Of a DNA stretch of 64,000 nt, positions 61,398-64,000 are shown piece after piece. This DNA is from Staphylococcus simiae. GTDB taxonomy: Bacteria > Bacillota > Bacilli > Staphylococcales > Staphylococcaceae. The stretch spans positions 43,054 through 107,053 of the forward strand of contig NZ_PPQR01000014.1 in assembly GCF_002902085.1 (NCBI RefSeq). The letters run 5' to 3'. How positions within the stretch are numbered: position 1 is the first letter of the stretch; each line of letters begins with the position of its first letter. A program made the translations under genes and the position numbers. The notes beneath the pieces are model-generated. The model had not been told where the DNA came from and searched no databases. It worked only from the letters and a program-made list of their open reading frames with translations.

Positions 61398-62290
61398 AAC
61401 TCAGTCACCTCATTTAATATCGTTTCTGCTGGTAATATGGTTGCTTCTTCTATAGGTATATTCGTTTTAGCTAGGAAATATTTGATTAAATAATAACCAT
61501 ACGTATAACCTGCTGCATGAGGAAGTCCAACAGCTTGTCCACCTTGAGCAGTTGTGATGTCATCACCATACAAGTAAGGCATAGCACTAACTAAATCTGT
61601 AATATCTAAATGAGTATTAATAATATTTTTAATGCTTTGTTTATTATCTTGCCAGTTTATAGCAGTAACCCATGGTCCTAAAGCATTTTTACCATACAAA
61701 TGCTCAACGAAGTTTTCTGCTAGACCCTCTGCCACCACTAATTCTTTTAAACTACCGCCATCCCAATCTATGTATTGATATCTAACATTGTGATTAACTT
61801 CATGCGTAATAACGCCTTTCAACTTAGATAAGGTATAAATGTTCGGAATGAGATAAATAATAATATAGCCAGGAATACCACCATCACCTAAATAGTTATT
61901 ATTCAAATACATAGCTGGTTTAGTTTTATCTCCAAGTAAGGCAGTAAAATGATAGTGCTTAATTTTAGAAAATATATGTTTGTCTGCAAAAGCTTTTAAA
62001 GCATGGTCAAAATATTTATCACAGTCTAACCAGAAATCGTCATTTAAGTGCTTAATATGTTGTAAATCACTGTTACTAAGCTTTTCTGGAGATAGTTGAA
62101 TCTGATTCAACATAAATAATGCATCAACAAAGTTATTACTTTGTGCTTTTAATGGAATATGTTGTGCATTAAATTTACCTTCAAATGGATTGATTAAGTT
62201 GTTGATAAAATAGTTGTTACGTTCTTCAACCGGTAATGACAATAAATGGTTGTATATTTGATCAGTTTTATAGATATTAAGTTGATACAT
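61376..62290 (-). CDS. DUF2268-type predicted zinc-dependent protease
   Basis: 304 residues, no signal peptide or membrane helix. The zinc motif is HEVNH (VITHEVNHNVRYQYIDWDGG) with the third Glu in VVAEGLAENFVEHLYGK. LGDGGIPGYIIIYLIPN before it is typical of the DUF2268/YjaZ group. Substrate unknown. Start ATG behind AGGAGGGATTACTA. It forms a two-gene operon with the MerR-type regulator. This suggests the regulator controls it and the protease answers the same signal; this is inference. Confidence 0.8.
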   Translation of the reverse strand: MYQLNIYKTDQIYNHLLSLPVEERNNYFINNLINPFEGKFNAQHIPLKAQSNNFVDALFMLNQIQLSPEKLSNSDLQHIKHLNDDFWLDCDKYFDHALKAFADKHIFSKIKHYHFTALLGDKTKPAMYLNNNYLGDGGIPGYIIIYLIPNIYTLSKLKGVITHEVNHNVRYQYIDWDGGSLKELVVAEGLAENFVEHLYGKNALGPWVTAINWQDNKQSIKNIINTHLDITDLVSAMPYLYGDDITTAQGGQAVGLPHAAGYTYGYYLIKYFLAKTNIPIEEATILPAETILNEVTEFWNITTH

Positions 62291-62461
62291 TAGTAATCCC
62301 TCCTATATTTTAAAAGATACAGGATGACGTAACGTTACTTTCAATAACGGAAATTACTTCAATTTTTAGATAGTCACAATTTTGTCATAACTAGGGTGAT
62401 ATCAATAAAATCCAGTAATACCAACGTTTTTTATGAAACGTTTACATCTTTAAAATTGTTA

Positions 62462-62527
62462 TAGGGGAAATTACCTAATAAATAAGGGAATGTCCTTATG
62501 TTCACAATTTCACAATCAATATAGAAT
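62462..62527 (+). promoter_or_regulatory. narK promoter with two NreC-type operators
   Basis: TAGGGGAAATTACCTA (62462-62477) and TAAGGGAATGTCCTTA (62483-62498) are centred 21 bases apart, as at narG. TAGAAT (62522-62527) begins 24 bases after the second site, nearly the narG spacing of 25. Between lie two direct TTCACAA half-sites. Confidence 0.68.
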
Positions 62528-62538
62528 ATAAGTGTAGT

Positions 62539-62620
62539 CAATACTTTGTCTATAGTTATACCCTCAAATGTTTTCGTGTAAATGACAATGACCTCTTAAT
62601 ATATAGTAGGCAAAGTATTG
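62539..62620 (+). promoter_or_regulatory. Long-range inverted repeat in the narK leader
   Basis: CAATACTTTG (62539-62548) and CAAAGTATTG (62611-62620) are exact complements separated by 62 bases, and the next bases (TCTATAG and TATAGTAGG) can extend the stem partly. It lies in the ~125-base untranslated leader, ending 38 bases before the start codon. It could be an RNA structure that controls translation or mRNA life. Confidence 0.45.
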
Positions 62621-62658
62621 ATATCTATTAAAATAACAATTTAGTGAAGGTGAAACGT

Positions 62659-63828
62659 ATGTATAAGACAAAAGGTGGTTTCCAGCTTACTTTACAAACA
62701 TTAAGCTTAGTAGTCGGCTTTATGGCTTGGAGCATTATCGCTCCTTTAATGCCCTATATTTCACAAGATGTAAAAGTATCTGCAGGGCAAATTTCAATTA
62801 TTTTAGCTATACCAGTTATTTTAGGATCTATTTTACGTGTACCATTTGGTTATTTAACAAATATTATAGGTGCCAAATGGGTATTCTTTTGTAGTTTTAT
62901 CGTTTTATTATTCCCTATATTCTTCTTAAGTACGGCACAAACACCAGGTATGCTGATGTTGTCAGGTTTATTCCTAGGTGTAGGAGGAGCCATCTTCTCA
63001 GTTGGTGTCACATCTGTACCTAAATATTTCCCTAAAGAAAAAGTAGGATTGGCTAACGGAATCTATGGAATGGGTAATATTGGTACAGCAGTATCATCAT
63101 TTTTAGCGCCTCCAATTGCCGGTATTATAGGTTGGCAAACTACAGTTAGAACTTATTTAATTATCATTGCATTGTTTGCATTGATTATGTTTATCTTTGG
63201 TGATGCTAAAGAACGTAAAGTTAAAGTTCCGTTGATGGCACAAATGAAGTCATTATCTAAAAACTATAAATTATATTATTTAAGTTTATGGTATTTCATT
63301 ACTTTTGGTGCATTTGTAGCGTTTGGTTTATTCTTACCTAACTATTTAGTAAATCATTTTGGTATTGATAAAGTCGATGCGGGTATTCGCTCAGGTATCT
63401 TTATCGCATTAGCGACATTCTTAAGACCTTTAGGCGGCGTTTTAGGAGATAAATTTAATGCGGTTAAAGTATTAATGATTGATTTCGTTGTAATGATTAT
63501 TGGTGCAGTTATCTTAGGTATTTCAGATCATATCGCATTGTTTACAGTAGGATGTTTAACAATTAGTATCTGTGCTGGTATTGGTAACGGATTAATCTTC
63601 AAATTAGTACCATCATATTTCTCAAACGAAGCAGGCTCAGCAAACGGCATTGTTTCAATGATGGGTGGTTTAGGTGGTTTCTTCCCACCATTAGTCATCA
63701 CTTATATTGCTAGCTTAACTGGTTCAAGTCATCCAGCGTTTATTTTACTAGCTGTGTTCGGTGTACTAGCTTTAATCACAATGGGTCACTTATATAAAAA
63801 AGAGTATGGTAGTTTAAAAGTAAAATAA
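62659..63828 (+). CDS. narK: Nitrate/nitrite transporter NarK (NarT)
   Basis: 389 residues from the ATG at 62659 with GAAGGTG six bases upstream (the GTG at 62644 overlaps the leader). Twelve-helix MFS of the nitrate/nitrite porter group. Glycine-rich signatures [34 protein letters not shown] and a second [37 protein letters not shown] are diagnostic. S. carnosus NarT is almost the same length. It imports nitrate for NarGHI. Controlled by NreC-type sites. Confidence 0.94.
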   Translation: MYKTKGGFQLTLQTLSLVVGFMAWSIIAPLMPYISQDVKVSAGQISIILAIPVILGSILRVPFGYLTNIIGAKWVFFCSFIVLLFPIFFLSTAQTPGMLMLSGLFLGVGGAIFSVGVTSVPKYFPKEKVGLANGIYGMGNIGTAVSSFLAPPIAGIIGWQTTVRTYLIIIALFALIMFIFGDAKERKVKVPLMAQMKSLSKNYKLYYLSLWYFITFGAFVAFGLFLPNYLVNHFGIDKVDAGIRSGIFIALATFLRPLGGVLGDKFNAVKVLMIDFVVMIIGAVILGISDHIALFTVGCLTISICAGIGNGLIFKLVPSYFSNEAGSANGIVSMMGGLGGFFPPLVITYIASLTGSSHPAFILLAVFGVLALITMGHLYKKEYGSLKVK

Positions 63829-63937
63829 GATAGTAACTAATAAAGTTATCGTGTCATTAGAACTATTATTTAAAAGAAAATAAGAATTAGCAGTTGAATT
63901 AGTAGAAAAATTAATAATTAGTTAATAATAACTTAAT

Positions 63938-63985
63938 AAAGCTCTTATATAGTCCATAGACCACTATATAAGGGCTTTAATTTAT
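63938..63985 (+). terminator. Intrinsic terminator after narK
   Basis: AAAGCTCTTATATAGT (63938-63953) pairs with ACTATATAAGGGCTTT (63963-63978), one wobble, then AATTTATTTG. The rest of 63829-64000 is AT-rich and empty. Confidence 0.85.
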
Positions 63986-64000
63986 TTGTCTAGACAACTT

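Overview
The window looks like chromosomal DNA of a Staphylococcus species. It is AT-rich, with strong AGGAGG-type ribosome binding sites. Nearly every gene matches a well-known staphylococcal family: the Opu betaine transporter, Flp, FmhA, lipoprotein DsbA, AdcA with a ZinT tail, GpmA, TcyABC and the Nar/Nir/Nre nitrate system. I cannot fix the species. The gene content resembles the part of the S. aureus chromosome around gpmA, fmhA and nar, but intergenic repeats and some proteins suggest a coagulase-negative relative. No prophage, insertion sequence, CRISPR array, rRNA or tRNA is visible.

Layout. 1-7.8 kb: end of a FetB-type permease, an AlkA-like glycosylase, an efflux pump, an orphan antitoxin, an esterase, an aspartate symporter and a YdeI protein. 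8.2-11.8 kb: the osmoprotectant operon opuCA-CB-CC-CD. 12.3-31 kb: NorB-type pump, ketopantoate reductase, YagU, an SDR, the penicillin-recognising protein Flp, the K+ importer KimA convergent with a CPA1 cation/proton antiporter, a CycA-type permease under a CcpA site, a phosphoesterase, a C39-like protein, a Bcr pump, glycerate kinase and GtrA. 31.5-43.5 kb is a metal and redox section: a Mn-type CDF exporter, a DtxR/MntR-like palindrome before gpmA, a 35-codon protein, an EmrB-type pump, cystine transporter tcyABC, butanediol dehydrogenase under a perfect Fur box, fmhA, a lipoprotein with dsbA, and adcA under a near-consensus Zur box.

44.7-63.8 kb is a nearly complete nitrate/nitrite respiration island. 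It holds nirC, nirR (sirohydrochlorin chelatase type), nirB, nirD, nasF, narG, narH, narJ, narI, the nreA-nreB-nreC sensor system and narK/narT. NarK imports nitrate, NarGHI reduces it at the membrane, NirBD reduces nitrite in the cytoplasm with siroheme made through NasF and NirR, and NirC moves nitrite. GGG/CCC palindromes of the NreC type lie before nirR, narG and narK, and a Rex-like site lies before nirR.

The least explained parts are non-coding. A ~160 bp folded repeat occurs five times, and in at least three copies it sits in the loop of what looks like a transcription terminator. There are also three different hairpin-repeat arrays (near 16.5, 22.6 and 60.3 kb).
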